DNA from: Bacteroidota bacterium
Lineage (GTDB): Bacteria > Bacteroidota > Bacteroidia > Flavobacteriales_D > Crocinitomicaceae
Reading direction: 5' to 3'
Length of the DNA: 64,000 nucleotides
Assembly (NCBI GenBank): GCA_016192075.1
Contig: JACPUU010000001.1
Coordinates: forward strand, 1 to 64,000
The position numbers and the translations under genes are program-made. Below are positions 24,839 to 34,403 of this stretch, piece by piece. Numbering within the stretch: position 1 is the stretch's first letter; every line of letters begins with the position of its first letter. The notes under the pieces are model-generated. The model did no database searches, was not told the DNA's origin, and saw only the letters and a list, made by a program, of their open reading frames with translations.

Positions 24839-26560
24839 ATGAGTCTTTTTTCCTCTATAGCAAGGCGCTACAGATCTGTGCGCAGATACAACCAGATTCT
24901 TCGCGTGTTTGTGAAGTATGGGTTTGATGACCTTGTTTCTTACATGGAGGATCAGAAGCGTTTTGCGTGGTTGCGGAAATTATTGCCAAAATCATTTCGA
25001 AAGGCAGCATCGCATTATACCAAATATGAAAAAATGCGGTTGGTGTGTGAAGAGCTGGGGCCAACCTTTGTCAAATTCGGGCAAATATTAAGTAACCGGC
25101 CTGATTTGCTGCCGCTTGATCTGATTGTTCAGTTTGAGAAATTGCAGGACAATGTTCCCCCGTTATCAGGTCAGGTAGCCCGCAAAGTAGTGGAGACCGA
25201 GCTAAAAAAATCAACCGATGATCTTTTTGCCTGGTTTGAACCTGAACCGTTTGCATCGGCCTCTATGGCGCAGGTGCATAAAGCAACCTTAAAATCAGGT
25301 GAGCGGGTAGCGGTTAAAATTCAACGTCCCGGTATTAAAGAGGTTATTATAGAAGACATTAAAGTCATGTATACTGTGGCTGAAATTCTGCACCGCCGTG
25401 TTCCGTCGGTGCGCAGTTTTGACCCCGTGGGCCTGGTGCGCAATTTTGAAGAAAGTATTTTAAAAGAACTTGATTTTATTCACGAATCGGTTAATGCACA
25501 GCGCTTTTACAATAATTTTTCAGGCACTGATGAAAACTCCCGTTTTATTCATGCACCACGGGTTTACCGTGAGTTTACAACGCCGCGTGTATTGGTGCTT
25601 GAATTTATACAAGGGTTTAAGATATCCAAATTAGACCAGATTAAAGCCGGGCAGTTTGACCGCAATCAGATTGCCCGAAAACTAGCCATTTCATACCTGA
25701 GGCAGGTTTTTGAGCACGGTTTTTTTCACGCTGATCCGCATCCGGGTAATATTTTAATTCTGCAAACCGGTGAAATCTGTTACCTTGATTTTGGAATGAT
25801 GGGTAGTATTATTCCAAAAGACATTGAAGTTTTTGGTCAGTTGTTTTTATCGGTCAAAGACAAGGACGTCAAAAAAATAATCAAGGCGCTGATGCAGTTG
25901 TCTGACCTTGTTACTATCAAGAACATGCGGGCGCTTGAGTTTGATATCAATGAATTTGTAGAGAGCTATTATGTGGGCGGGGTTCATGCCAATGAAATGA
26001 GTACTGTGTTATTGCAGTTGAAAGATGTCATTGTAAAGCACGATCTGAAAATACCGTCTCATTTCTTTTTGCTGGCACGTTCACTGGTTACTATTGAAGG
26101 GGTAATCCGCAACCTTGATCCCAAACTGGATATGCTTGAACTTGCCAAACCATACCTGGTAAGTGCCATGACCAAAAAATTCTCACCGCTGCAGATGGGG
26201 AAAAAGGTACTCAGCGGAATTTTTGAATTTGGAAATTACATGGAAGAATTTCCGCGTGATCTCAAAAATGCGATCCGTAAAATCAATACCGGGGAAATTA
26301 AGGTTGATTTGCGCCACAAAGGCATTGATCCGCTGATTCACACCATTAACCGCGTTACCAAACAACTTGTTGCGGCACTGATACTGGCTGCGCTGCTTAT
26401 AGGCGGTTCGCTGACACTCATCAATGAAACAACACCGCTCTGGAATGATACTTCTGCCTGGTCCGTTATTGCATTTATACTGGCAGGTATTCTGGCACTG
26501 GGTATGCTGCGCGACATGCGCAAGGGAGATCATGATCCCTGGCAGGGATGGAAAGATTAA
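24839..26560 (+). CDS. AarF/ABC1/UbiB-family atypical kinase
   Basis: A 573-residue protein-kinase-like ATPase. Family hallmarks: the KxGQ motif (FVKFGQILSNRPDLLP, near residue 80), the Ala-rich loop in SASMAQVHKA replacing the P-loop Gly, the conserved Lys in VAVKIQRPG, the catalytic HADPHPGN and the metal-binding LDFGMMG. Two C-terminal membrane helices (about 513-535, 540-560) anchor it. In proteobacteria UbiB supports ubiquinone synthesis. Bacteroidota use menaquinone, so here the target is probably another isoprenoid lipid pathway; this is inference. Confidence 0.9.
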   Translation: MSLFSSIARRYRSVRRYNQILRVFVKYGFDDLVSYMEDQKRFAWLRKLLPKSFRKAASHYTKYEKMRLVCEELGPTFVKFGQILSNRPDLLPLDLIVQFEKLQDNVPPLSGQVARKVVETELKKSTDDLFAWFEPEPFASASMAQVHKATLKSGERVAVKIQRPGIKEVIIEDIKVMYTVAEILHRRVPSVRSFDPVGLVRNFEESILKELDFIHESVNAQRFYNNFSGTDENSRFIHAPRVYREFTTPRVLVLEFIQGFKISKLDQIKAGQFDRNQIARKLAISYLRQVFEHGFFHADPHPGNILILQTGEICYLDFGMMGSIIPKDIEVFGQLFLSVKDKDVKKIIKALMQLSDLVTIKNMRALEFDINEFVESYYVGGVHANEMSTVLLQLKDVIVKHDLKIPSHFFLLARSLVTIEGVIRNLDPKLDMLELAKPYLVSAMTKKFSPLQMGKKVLSGIFEFGNYMEEFPRDLKNAIRKINTGEIKVDLRHKGIDPLIHTINRVTKQLVAALILAALLIGGSLTLINETTPLWNDTSAWSVIAFILAGILALGMLRDMRKGDHDPWQGWKD

Positions 26561-26982
26561 TTCAGGAATCGAATGTCATGCCCGGGTGTAGTGAAGTATT
26601 CATTCGCCCGGTTTGCAGCTGCCTGAAAATGAATTTGCCTTAATTTAATCTTCTGTACCGCACGTAATTTTGTTTTTCTCTCCCGCTGATTTCTTTCACT
26701 GATGTGCGCAGATTTTTTACCGTAATCGGTACCTGCGTATACTGCACTCTTTTTCGGATAATCTGGCTTCTACGCTGACCTTGCTATGCCGTGCGCCTGC
26801 GCTGTAGCTTCTGCGCAAGCGTAAGCGGCTGCGCGAAGGCAATGAGCTCCGGTGTAAGCATAAGCTTTGGCGCAAGCGTTGCAGGAATCTTTTAGATCAA
26901 AAAATCAAAATTAAACAGTTTCTGAGTCAACATCCGGTAAGTTTCACACTTCAGGTAGTTGGATGTAAAGTGCTTTTCTTGC
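26561..26982. other. Gene-free region with GC-rich repeated words
   Basis: No convincing ORF on either strand. The middle (about 26790-26882) is strikingly GC-rich compared with its surroundings and repeats gcgcaagcg three times, with agctt-n-gcgcaagcg at about 26807 and 26863. It resembles an intergenic repeat or a decayed array; no RNA gene was recognised. Confidence 0.4.
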
Positions 26983-27012
26983 AAAAAAAAGCCCTGCTAC
27001 CACGGCAGGGCT
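26983..27012 (-). terminator. Intrinsic terminator of the triple-repeat protein gene
   Basis: Perfect 8-bp arms agccctgc/gcagggct at 26990-26997 and 27005-27012. On the minus strand they are followed by eight T (26983-26990). Confidence 0.85.
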
Positions 27013-27035
27013 AAGGAAAGGGCTTTTCGAAAATG

Positions 27036-27629
27036 TTACGAAAATGCCGCTTTCAAATGGTGATAAGCTTGTTTGATTTCATTTCTGAAATGTTCCTGGC
27101 GTGAAGGTTCTGCGGCATCTTTGTGTTTTTCAAGGCCCTCTTGAAGGCGTTTGATAATTTCAGCCATTTCAGCTCTTCGTTTTTCAAACGAGTCTGATGT
27201 TTTCAAAGAGGCCAGTTTAAAATTGACAGACAGTATTTCAAGTTCCAGCTTAATACGTTCAAATTCTGTTTGCAAATAGTCAAATACTTTGGCCAGTTTT
27301 GGATGCGCATTAATGAACAATTCAATTTCGTGAATTTTTGCATTGATGCGTTTGCGCTGTGCCTCAAAAGCATCTTTGGATTCTGCTTTTCCAAGAGCGA
27401 GCTGCACCCGCAGTTCATCCAGTTTGGTGCGCATATCGTCTGCCCATTCTTTGGCATCTTTTGCTTTTAATTCAGCATCATGCAGCATGGTGTTAAACCG
27501 TTTTTTCAGGCTTTCAAATTTATCTTTGGCTTCAGCTTTTCCCAGAGAAAGTTGCACCTGAAGTTCTTCCAGTTCAGTGGCTGCTTTTTTAAATCCGCTG
27601 ATCAGGGTATCAATGATTTTTTTTTCCAT
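27036..27629 (-). CDS. Helical protein with three copies of a ~35-residue repeat
   Basis: A 197-residue soluble, strongly helical protein. Residues about 20-54 and 70-104 are near-duplicates with the core QLxLGKAExKDxFE followed by KKR/RKR. A third diverged copy at about 129-163 has NFKLASLKTSDSFEKRR. The repeats should pack as helical hairpins or a long coiled coil. Codes for no recognised family; a structural or stress role is only a guess. It is flanked by its own terminator and so is probably monocistronic. Confidence 0.65.
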   Translation of the reverse strand: MEKKIIDTLISGFKKAATELEELQVQLSLGKAEAKDKFESLKKRFNTMLHDAELKAKDAKEWADDMRTKLDELRVQLALGKAESKDAFEAQRKRINAKIHEIELFINAHPKLAKVFDYLQTEFERIKLELEILSVNFKLASLKTSDSFEKRRAEMAEIIKRLQEGLEKHKDAAEPSRQEHFRNEIKQAYHHLKAAFS

Positions 27630-27711
27630 AAGTCAGGTTTATTTGCACAAATATGCTTAGTATGAAGGTTATATCAACTGATCCAGGTCAGTCAAAAGGA
27701 TGATCTTATAC

Positions 27712-27740
27712 AAAAAAAAAGACCGTCACAGCGGACGGCC
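27712..27740 (-). terminator. Intrinsic terminator of the secreted-protein gene at 27763
   Basis: A short stem (ccgtc 27723-27727 with gacgg 27734-27738, extendable by one pair past a mismatch). On the minus strand a run of nine T (27712-27720) follows. Confidence 0.7.
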
Positions 27741-27762
27741 TCTCTTACTAAATGGAATAAGA

Positions 27763-28812
27763 TTACAGGTTGATGATGGTTACCGTAAGTGTTCCCTGAA
27801 TCAGTGGATCTGTACCGCTTACGTTTCCGTCTGCCGATCCGCCGGCATCTCTGTAACGCACATCAATGGTATGTGTACCTGCTGACAGCGTATAGGTTTT
27901 AGACATGCTCCAATAAGCCAGCATGTTGCCAACCGCATCGGTATTGGATGCTACAATTTCTTTTTGTCCGCCCTGCGGTGATGCAACACCGTCTACGTGA
28001 ATTCCAATATCCACAGCAGCAAAGGCAACACCCGCTGCAGCGCACTGAACACCACCATCAGTAGAAATAATCACACGGCAGTTGGCCGGTACTGAAATGG
28101 TTTGGGTAAGCCCCGGAATCAGCGTATAGGTTGTTGTTGAAACCAGCGCAACAGCCTGTGCCGTTCCAAACACGCTGGTGCTCATTTGGCCGGTAGTTGG
28201 GTAGTAGGTAGTACATACCCATGCTGTACCGTTGTAGAGTGCAATCTGGTTGTTGGCACAGGTAAGTCCGGCAATTACATCATTGTCGGTATTGTCAGCA
28301 AAACCGGCTGGTATGTTGGTCATGGTTGTCCAGTCAGCAGCACCGGCTGAATTGTCATCACCATCTGCAATGTCAGCAGGCATGTTGGCAATGGCAGACC
28401 AGTCAATAGATTCAGCAACTTTGGCATCCAGTGCGTAAGGCACTGAAAGTAATTGTGAACTGCCCATAAGTACATAAGCAGAGCCGCCTAAAGGATCCAT
28501 TTTTACCTGGATAAAATAAATAGCACCACCCCAGTCAATGGTTGTAAAATCACCTAATGTCACTGCTCCACCGCCAATGTTTAAACTGGCAAGGCCATGT
28601 TGATTGGTAGTAGCTACGTGCGTTTCTTTATAAACAGGTGTACCACCTGAACTGTTTTGCAGGATGCTGATTTCAAAACTCACGGTTTGGTTGGCCATGA
28701 TATCGCCGGCATTGTCCCGCGCTACAGCCTGATACTTGAACATGTTTGGTGCCTGCGCAATTGCTGCAACAAGTGACAGCAGCATGATAAAAGAGAGTCC
28801 TAGTTTTTTCAT
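27763..28812 (-). CDS. Secreted protein with the Bacteroidota 'YQAVARD' N-terminal domain
   Basis: A 349-residue exported protein. After the signal peptide (about 1-20) it opens with MFKYQAVARDNAGD, then YKETHVATTNQHGLASLNIGG, the mark of a widespread Bacteroidota surface-protein domain ending LLSVPYALDAK near residue 130. A low-complexity middle (ADIADGDDNSAG) leads to a C-terminal beta domain (about 225-349). No T9SS sorting domain is visible at the end (VTIINL). Probably a secreted or surface fibre-like protein. Next to a T9SS protein gene, 41 bases downstream of it. Confidence 0.65.
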   Translation of the reverse strand: MKKLGLSFIMLLSLVAAIAQAPNMFKYQAVARDNAGDIMANQTVSFEISILQNSSGGTPVYKETHVATTNQHGLASLNIGGGAVTLGDFTTIDWGGAIYFIQVKMDPLGGSAYVLMGSSQLLSVPYALDAKVAESIDWSAIANMPADIADGDDNSAGAADWTTMTNIPAGFADNTDNDVIAGLTCANNQIALYNGTAWVCTTYYPTTGQMSTSVFGTAQAVALVSTTTYTLIPGLTQTISVPANCRVIISTDGGVQCAAAGVAFAAVDIGIHVDGVASPQGGQKEIVASNTDAVGNMLAYWSMSKTYTLSAGTHTIDVRYRDAGGSADGNVSGTDPLIQGTLTVTIINL

Positions 28813-28853
28813 AAATAGTGTATTTTAATGAAATTGTTTCCGCTGAACGCAGG

Positions 28854-29333
28854 TTACGATTTCTGAATTTTTACGGTTTTAAGTTTTTCGTTTTTTGAAT
28901 TGTTGATCTGCATCAGGTAAATACCATTTGCATAGGTGCTGAGGTCAATTTTCTGAATGGTTTCAGGTTGATACAATCCGTTGTACATCAGCTTGCCGGT
29001 AACATCGTGAATCAGAATGGAAAGTGTTTCAGTGTTGTTTTTTATTTCCAGGCTGACTTCAGAAGTGGTTGGATTCGGATACAGGTTCATCGTAATTTCA
29101 ACAGCCAGATCTTCTACCGTTAAAAAGCGGATTTCGGGTTGCTGAAATCCCTGTGTGAGTTGATTGTTGGTTCCAATATAAGTATCTGTAACTACTTCAC
29201 CCAATGTCCAGCTAAGGCTGGCAGCTGATCCCGAAAAAAAATCGCCGGAACTGGCCACCACCGTTGGCGTCAGTGATTGGTTGAAAGCAGTAACAGAAAC
29301 TGAGCAAATCAGAACTCCAAAGAGTTTTTTCAT
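28854..29333 (-). CDS. Small T9SS-exported protein with type A sorting domain
   Basis: A 159-residue protein starting at 29333, which gives a clean signal (MKKLFGVLICSVSVTAF). A short beta segment (SGSAASLSWTLGEVVTDTY, then TQGFQQPE) is the domain frequently found before the sorting signal. The C-terminal 75 residues are a T9SS type A domain: MNLYPNPTTSEVSLEI, VTGKLMYNG, LSTYANGIYLMQI, KTVKIQKS. It is exported through the outer membrane and probably attached to the surface. The protein is nearly all signal and sorting region. Confidence 0.85.
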   Translation of the reverse strand: MKKLFGVLICSVSVTAFNQSLTPTVVASSGDFFSGSAASLSWTLGEVVTDTYIGTNNQLTQGFQQPEIRFLTVEDLAVEITMNLYPNPTTSEVSLEIKNNTETLSILIHDVTGKLMYNGLYQPETIQKIDLSTYANGIYLMQINNSKNEKLKTVKIQKS

Positions 29334-29355
29334 GTAAGTAGTTTTTTGATTCACT

Positions 29356-29363
29356 CAAATATA
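29356..29363 (-). promoter_or_regulatory. -7 promoter box (TATATTTG) for the T9SS protein
   Basis: TAnnTTTG on the minus strand, 22 bases before the ATG at 29333, supporting that start over 29354. Confidence 0.55.
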
Positions 29364-29460
29364 GGCAAAATTTTGGGAAAGAGGTCAGGGTAAAGATGCA
29401 GGTAGCAGTGCCCGGTAAATTTTGCCTGATTCTTCAATTCCCCGCTTCCCCCGGGAAAAA

Positions 29461-30558
29461 TTACTTCATCCGGTCCAGCAGAAATAAATAAGGTTCGTGA
29501 AAATGATGAATGAAAATCTGCTCGCTGCCATCCGGGTATTTGGCATAGTATTCAGCATCGGGCATCAATACAATGGTGTTACCGGTTCTTACGTAGTGAT
29601 TGCTTTTGTAATAGTCAGGAGAAATGTATTCAGGGATATTGCTCCGGATTAGTTTTGAAGTCATTTCACCCAGGTATTTTTCATACGCGTTTTGTGCTTT
29701 TCGGGTTGGCTTATCCAGCTTTTTGTAAATGTGTTTTAACACCAGGTTTTGTGGAAATTTCTGTTTTTTTATAGCAGATCTCGCATTTTTGAATGGGTTT
29801 GTGGTGTTAAAATCATCCACGGTTTGAATAGACATGGGTGTTTCAGGAACCCAGTCAGCCGCATTAACGACATTGTAAGCCCAGCCTCCCTGAACAGCGG
29901 CTTCATAGTCATAGGCAAAGTAAAGGTTACCAGGTTTGGGGCCAGCACTGCAATAGGTTTTGAAAACAATATCGTCAGCCAGTTTTTTGTTTCTCTGAAG
30001 ATTTTTCAGGTAAGCAGTTAATAAAAAGGCAATGGCGCCTCCCTGGCTATGTCCCATAATCAAAAACTCGCGTGTACCATTGTTATACAATTCATTAATT
30101 TTTGGAAGAATATCCTGTGATAAATAAGCGGTGCTCAACAACCAGCCTACATGAACTGCTGCCCGTGGATTAGCTGCCAGTTCATAGTCAAAAGTATGGT
30201 TTGCACTTATTTCAAGTTTGCCCTTTGCGGGTACCATAGCGGCGTACAAATTGACCAACCAGCTTTCTGCCCTGGTTGTGGTACCGCGAATACTGATAGC
30301 GGCTACGTTTTTATCATCTTTCCAGAGGTCCCACAAATTGTCCAGACCAATGACCGGAGATTGATAAATCATTTTGAAACGGGTTGGTTCCGGAAACTTA
30401 CTGTAGTATTCTTCTTCAGCGGTTGTGCGGGCAGATATGAGCATAAGTTCGCGGTACTCTTCCTTATCAAAACCCGGTTTTAATTCTCCGGCAGTTACTG
30501 AAAAAGGAAAAGTTGAAAAAAGAAAAATGAGGCTAAGAATAACATGTTTCTGTGTCAT
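29461..30558 (-). CDS. Secreted lipase (class 3-like)
   Basis: A 365-residue exported alpha/beta hydrolase with a signal peptide (about 1-23, ending SVTAG). The lipase elbow GHSQGG puts the nucleophile at Ser171. AAISIRGTTTRAESW (about 87-100) is the lid/oxyanion region typical of class 3 lipases, and the later PKPGN segment agrees. The catalytic Asp is likely in NAADWVP, with a C-terminal His. It probably hydrolyses extracellular acylglycerols. It is read from its own promoter at 30588-30595. Confidence 0.8.
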   Translation of the reverse strand: MTQKHVILSLIFLFSTFPFSVTAGELKPGFDKEEYRELMLISARTTAEEEYYSKFPEPTRFKMIYQSPVIGLDNLWDLWKDDKNVAAISIRGTTTRAESWLVNLYAAMVPAKGKLEISANHTFDYELAANPRAAVHVGWLLSTAYLSQDILPKINELYNNGTREFLIMGHSQGGAIAFLLTAYLKNLQRNKKLADDIVFKTYCSAGPKPGNLYFAYDYEAAVQGGWAYNVVNAADWVPETPMSIQTVDDFNTTNPFKNARSAIKKQKFPQNLVLKHIYKKLDKPTRKAQNAYEKYLGEMTSKLIRSNIPEYISPDYYKSNHYVRTGNTIVLMPDAEYYAKYPDGSEQIFIHHFHEPYLFLLDRMK

Positions 30559-30587
30559 GAGTGAATGGGTTTTGGGTTAGGTAATAT

Positions 30588-30595
30588 CAAATGTA
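30588..30595 (-). promoter_or_regulatory. -7 promoter box (TACATTTG) for the lipase gene
   Basis: TAnnTTTG on the minus strand, 29 bases before the lipase start. It falls in the 57-bp gap after the glycosyltransferase gene, indicating a separate transcript. Confidence 0.55.
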
Positions 30596-30615
30596 GGGAA
30601 ATATCCGGTGAGAAC

Positions 30616-32076
30616 CTATCTGGCCCTGAACAGCAGTCCATGGTAGAATGTGGTGACAGTGTCTACCGGTAAGTTTAAAAGCAATTCGTTTTTGAGTGAG
30701 TCGTTGCCTACAAAAACCAATTCTCCTGTTTTGAAGTCGGGCGTGTATGTAATTCGCAGCGTATAACCCAGGTCGGCATACCTGTATTTATAACACAGCA
30801 AACTTCCCTGGTAGCCGTGGTGATAAACCGTAAGGTCATTTGCATGGCCCGTTTTCAGCTGGTCAAAAAGAAATAAACTGGTCAGTTCTTCTTTTTGGTC
30901 GCCGGGTGCAAACGCATTATTCTGTGCCGCAAAAAACTGGCGGCGGTAAGGAATAAAAAACAAAACAAAAATTACGGCGACTGTCATAAAAACAGATTTT
31001 GCGGCGAAAAATTGATTCAAAAGCAGGTATACCGGAACGGCGCTGATAATAGCCATAAAGGGATAAAGCGGCATGTCATACCAGACCAGTTTAGTGGTGG
31101 AAACAGAGATTAGTACCAGGTAACCCAAACTGAAAACGAGTGAAAAAAGCCCCACCGTACGCAGCGGTTTTTCTTTTACGGTAAAGATTAAAATACCTCC
31201 CAGTAAAAAGGCAAGGGTCCAGGTTGAATAGCGGTGATAAAAAATAGATTCCAGGTAAAAATCCCAACCGTGATCGTGCAGTTCAATAATGGTTCCCAGG
31301 CGTCCGGCATCGTGTGAAAAAGTATAGGTCAAAAATCCCGGCTGATAAAGTTCACGAAGCGGAAACACCACAAAAAGCGAAAGCAGTACAAAGGCAAAAC
31401 CCAGGTAAAAATAACCGGATGAAAACACTTGCAGAAACCGGGTTTTCAGGTAAAACAGGGCAAAGCCCAAAAGAGCCGGCACAATTAAAAAAGCGGCAAA
31501 ACTTTTGGTCATTACAGCCAATCCGAAAAAAAACAGAGAAAGGCCCAGGAATTTCCAATTCGTGTCCGGCAGCCATTTCAAATAACAAATGCAGGTTGCC
31601 AGCAGCAGAAAACTCAAAAGCGCATCGGCATCGCCGGTGCGGCCTGTGTGGTAGGTAATATACCCCTGGCTGGTGAGTAAAATGAGTGCCGCTGTCCAGG
31701 CAAAAAGCAGGCCCATGCGTTTTCGTAAAAAGTGAAACAACATCAGCACTGATCCTGCAACTGCAAGTGCGCTGGGTAACCGCATAGCCAGTTCATTAAA
31801 TCCAAAAATTTTGATAAAACCCACCTGTATCCAGGTAAATAAAAGGGGCTTGCTGTTTCGCCAGTCAACAGCATGGTCAAAAAACGGAACCATGTAATTG
31901 CCGCTTTTTTCCATTTCACAGGCATTCACGACAAACATGGATTCATCCCAAAACCGAAACGGAAAACTGCCCAGTTTCAAAAATACAACAAGGTAAATGC
32001 AGGTCAGCAGCAGCGCATAATGAAACGCCGGAGACCTTGATATCGTTGTCAGGCGGAGGAGTATGGGGTGTTTCAA
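30616..32076 (-). CDS. GT39/ArnT-like membrane glycosyltransferase
   Basis: A 486-residue polytopic membrane protein with roughly ten hydrophobic helices. FRFWDESMFVVNA (about 40-52) carries the acidic residues of the first periplasmic loop, and HTGRTGDADALL (about 142-153) matches the conserved GT39/PMT_2 loop. Family members move a sugar from a polyprenyl-phosphate donor to lipid A, protein or glycan in the periplasm. Donor and acceptor here are unknown, and no sugar-pathway genes are adjacent. Confidence 0.8.
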   Translation of the reverse strand: MKHPILLRLTTISRSPAFHYALLLTCIYLVVFLKLGSFPFRFWDESMFVVNACEMEKSGNYMVPFFDHAVDWRNSKPLLFTWIQVGFIKIFGFNELAMRLPSALAVAGSVLMLFHFLRKRMGLLFAWTAALILLTSQGYITYHTGRTGDADALLSFLLLATCICYLKWLPDTNWKFLGLSLFFFGLAVMTKSFAAFLIVPALLGFALFYLKTRFLQVFSSGYFYLGFAFVLLSLFVVFPLRELYQPGFLTYTFSHDAGRLGTIIELHDHGWDFYLESIFYHRYSTWTLAFLLGGILIFTVKEKPLRTVGLFSLVFSLGYLVLISVSTTKLVWYDMPLYPFMAIISAVPVYLLLNQFFAAKSVFMTVAVIFVLFFIPYRRQFFAAQNNAFAPGDQKEELTSLFLFDQLKTGHANDLTVYHHGYQGSLLCYKYRYADLGYTLRITYTPDFKTGELVFVGNDSLKNELLLNLPVDTVTTFYHGLLFRAR

Positions 32077-32348
32077 ATACTGGTTCAGTTTAGCGGGTGA
32101 ATCAAAATTTAAAATGTATTAACGTGAGTGGTATAAATAAGTTGTATACCGAGCAGTTGTTGGTGGTTTTTTGAGATTGTTTTTTGCATCGTATATCCTT
32201 AAAAGACCGTTTTGTTTCAATGCATCTTGTCAGCCCCGCAAGCCATTTAACGTAAACTTCGTCAGCCTCAAAAAGACATTCTGTCAGCATTCCTGCAATG
32301 GCACAGTCATTGACTGTAAAAGCAGAATCAAATTTTAACTCGATAAAA

Positions 32349-34247
32349 ATGGCAACAAAAGGTACCGTGAATGTTCAAACCGAGAACATTTTTCCATTGA
32401 TTAAGAAGTTTTTGTACAGTGATCATGAAATCTTTTTGCGGGAGTTGGTTTCAAACGCCGTGGATGCCACCAGCAAATTAAAAGTGCTGAGTGCTGCCGG
32501 TGAGGCCAAAGGTGAGCTGGGTGATCTGACGGTAGAAGTGATCCTGGATAAAGAAGCCGGAACGCTTACTGTGAAAGACCGTGGAATTGGAATGACCGAA
32601 GAGGAAATTCAGAAATACATTAACCAGATTGCCTTTTCAGGCGCAGAAGAATTTGTCAACAAATACAAAGGAAAAGAAGGGGCTGAGCAAATCATCGGGC
32701 ATTTTGGACTTGGATTTTATTCCGCCTTTATGGTGGCCAAACAGGTTCAGATCAGAACGCTTTCATTCCAGCAAGGCGCACAGGCTGTGCAGTGGGAGAG
32801 TGATGGCACACCTGAATTTGAAATAACTGAAATTGATAAGGCTGACCGCGGTACTGAAATTGTATTGCACATGGCAGACGATTCCCTGGAGTTCCTGGAA
32901 AAACACCGTGTTGAAGGTATACTTGAAAAATACTGCAAGTTTTTACCGGTTGAAATAAAATTTGGTACCAAATCAGAATGGGTTGATGATCCGGCTGGTG
33001 AAAAAGACGAAAAAGGAAATGTAAAACGGGTCGAAATTCAGGTTGACAACATCATCAATAATCCAACACCGGCCTGGGTAAAAGCTCCGGCTGACCTGAC
33101 CGATGAAGACTACGCCAAATTTTACCGGGAACTGTACCCGACGAGTTTTGAAAAACCACTTTTTCACATTCACCTGAATGTGGATTATCCGTTTAACCTT
33201 ACCGGTATTTTATATTTCCCCAAACTGAAAGAGAACATTGAGGTTCAGAAAAACAAAATTCAACTGTATTCAAACCAGGTTTTCATTACCGATTCAGTGG
33301 GTGAAATTGTACCTGAATTTTTGACGCTGTTACACGGTGTGCTGGACTCTCCGGATATTCCGCTGAACGTGTCCCGTTCGTATTTACAGGCTGATGGAAA
33401 CGTAAAAAAAATATCAGCACACATAACCAAAAAAGTAGCTGATAAACTGGCGCAGATGTTTAAAGACGACCGCGCTGATTTTGAATCCAAATTTGAAGAT
33501 CTGAAGGTTTTCATTGAATACGGTATGCTTACCGAAGATAAATTCTATGAAAAGGCAGAAAAGTTCCTGCTGCTAAAAAACCTGGATGGCAAGTATCAGA
33601 CGCTGGATGAATACCTGGAGAAAATCAAACCGCTTCAGACTGACAAAGACGGAAAAACCGTCGTGCTCTACAGCAGCAATTTTGATGCCCAGCACCAGTT
33701 TGTGGAAGCAGCTAAAGAGCGTGGGTACGACGTGGTATTGTTTGATTCACCCTTGTCACCGCACTTTATTTCCAAACTGGAAAGCAAACATGAAAATGTT
33801 TCATTTGCACGAGTAGATTCCGATACGCTGGACAAGCTGATCAAAAAAGACGACGAGGCTCCATCCAAATTATCAGACAAAGAAAAAGAAACACTTAAAC
33901 CCATTTTTGAAGAGGTGGTGAACAAAGACAAATTCACCATTCAGTTTGAAAACATGAGTGAAACCGAACCGCCGATTGTTATAACACAACCTGAATTTAT
34001 CCGCCGGATGATGGAACAGCAGAAGCTTGGCGGTGGCGGAGGCATGTTTTTTGGTGCTTTCCCTGAAATGTATACCCTGGCAGTAAATGCAAATCACCCT
34101 GTTGTCGGATCTATTTTGAAAAAACAAAAAGACAACAAACAAAAATTAGCCAAACAGCTAACTGATCTGGCCATGCTTTCACAAGGTATGCTGAAGGGTG
34201 AAGAGTTGACAAAATTCATCAACCGCAGCATTGATCTGATGAAGTAA
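32349..34247 (+). CDS. htpG: HtpG, bacterial Hsp90 chaperone
   Basis: A 632-residue ATP-dependent dimeric chaperone. The N-terminal GHKL ATPase shows HEIFLRELVSNAVDA, VKDRGIGM and GHFGLGFYSAFMV; the middle and C-terminal dimerisation domains follow, with a Gly-rich stretch (LGGGGGMFF) before the C-terminal helices. The start at 32349 (MATKGTVNVQTENIF) matches homologues; the frame runs 17 codons further up without support. I see no clear promoter box in the 270-bp upstream gap. Confidence 0.95.
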   Translation: MATKGTVNVQTENIFPLIKKFLYSDHEIFLRELVSNAVDATSKLKVLSAAGEAKGELGDLTVEVILDKEAGTLTVKDRGIGMTEEEIQKYINQIAFSGAEEFVNKYKGKEGAEQIIGHFGLGFYSAFMVAKQVQIRTLSFQQGAQAVQWESDGTPEFEITEIDKADRGTEIVLHMADDSLEFLEKHRVEGILEKYCKFLPVEIKFGTKSEWVDDPAGEKDEKGNVKRVEIQVDNIINNPTPAWVKAPADLTDEDYAKFYRELYPTSFEKPLFHIHLNVDYPFNLTGILYFPKLKENIEVQKNKIQLYSNQVFITDSVGEIVPEFLTLLHGVLDSPDIPLNVSRSYLQADGNVKKISAHITKKVADKLAQMFKDDRADFESKFEDLKVFIEYGMLTEDKFYEKAEKFLLLKNLDGKYQTLDEYLEKIKPLQTDKDGKTVVLYSSNFDAQHQFVEAAKERGYDVVLFDSPLSPHFISKLESKHENVSFARVDSDTLDKLIKKDDEAPSKLSDKEKETLKPIFEEVVNKDKFTIQFENMSETEPPIVITQPEFIRRMMEQQKLGGGGGMFFGAFPEMYTLAVNANHPVVGSILKKQKDNKQKLAKQLTDLAMLSQGMLKGEELTKFINRSIDLMK

Positions 34248-34261
34248 CCTGATTTGAGAAA

Positions 34262-34305
34262 GCGGTTAACAGATCCTGAAACAAGTTCAGGATGACGTTA
34301 ACCGC
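34262..34305. repeat. Two-tier hairpin after htpG
   Basis: Outer 9-bp arms gcggttaac/gttaaccgc (34262-34270, 34297-34305) and inner 8-bp arms atcctgaa/ttcaggat (34273-34280, 34286-34293) stack with a small internal loop. It starts 15 bases after the htpG stop and may end or stabilise the message; there is no T-run. Confidence 0.6.
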
Positions 34306-34403
34306 ACTCCTGAGTATAAACGAGGAATCACAATTGTCTGGCAAATGATTGATCTGGTTACTTCTCCTTTGCCTTGTATTACCGAAGCTTCAGCGAAGGC
34401 ATA

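Noticed and set aside
24839-26560. UbiB in ubiquinone biosynthesis
   Set aside because: The family match is sound, but Bacteroidota are expected to use menaquinone, so the pathway label was not carried over.
26561-26982. Possible RNA gene in the GC-rich gap
   Set aside because: No tRNA cloverleaf, no known ncRNA motif and no promoter box were recognised; left as a gene-free region.
27270-27665. Plus-strand ORFs opposite the triple-repeat gene
   Set aside because: They contain repeats only because the coding strand does; no signal or domain.
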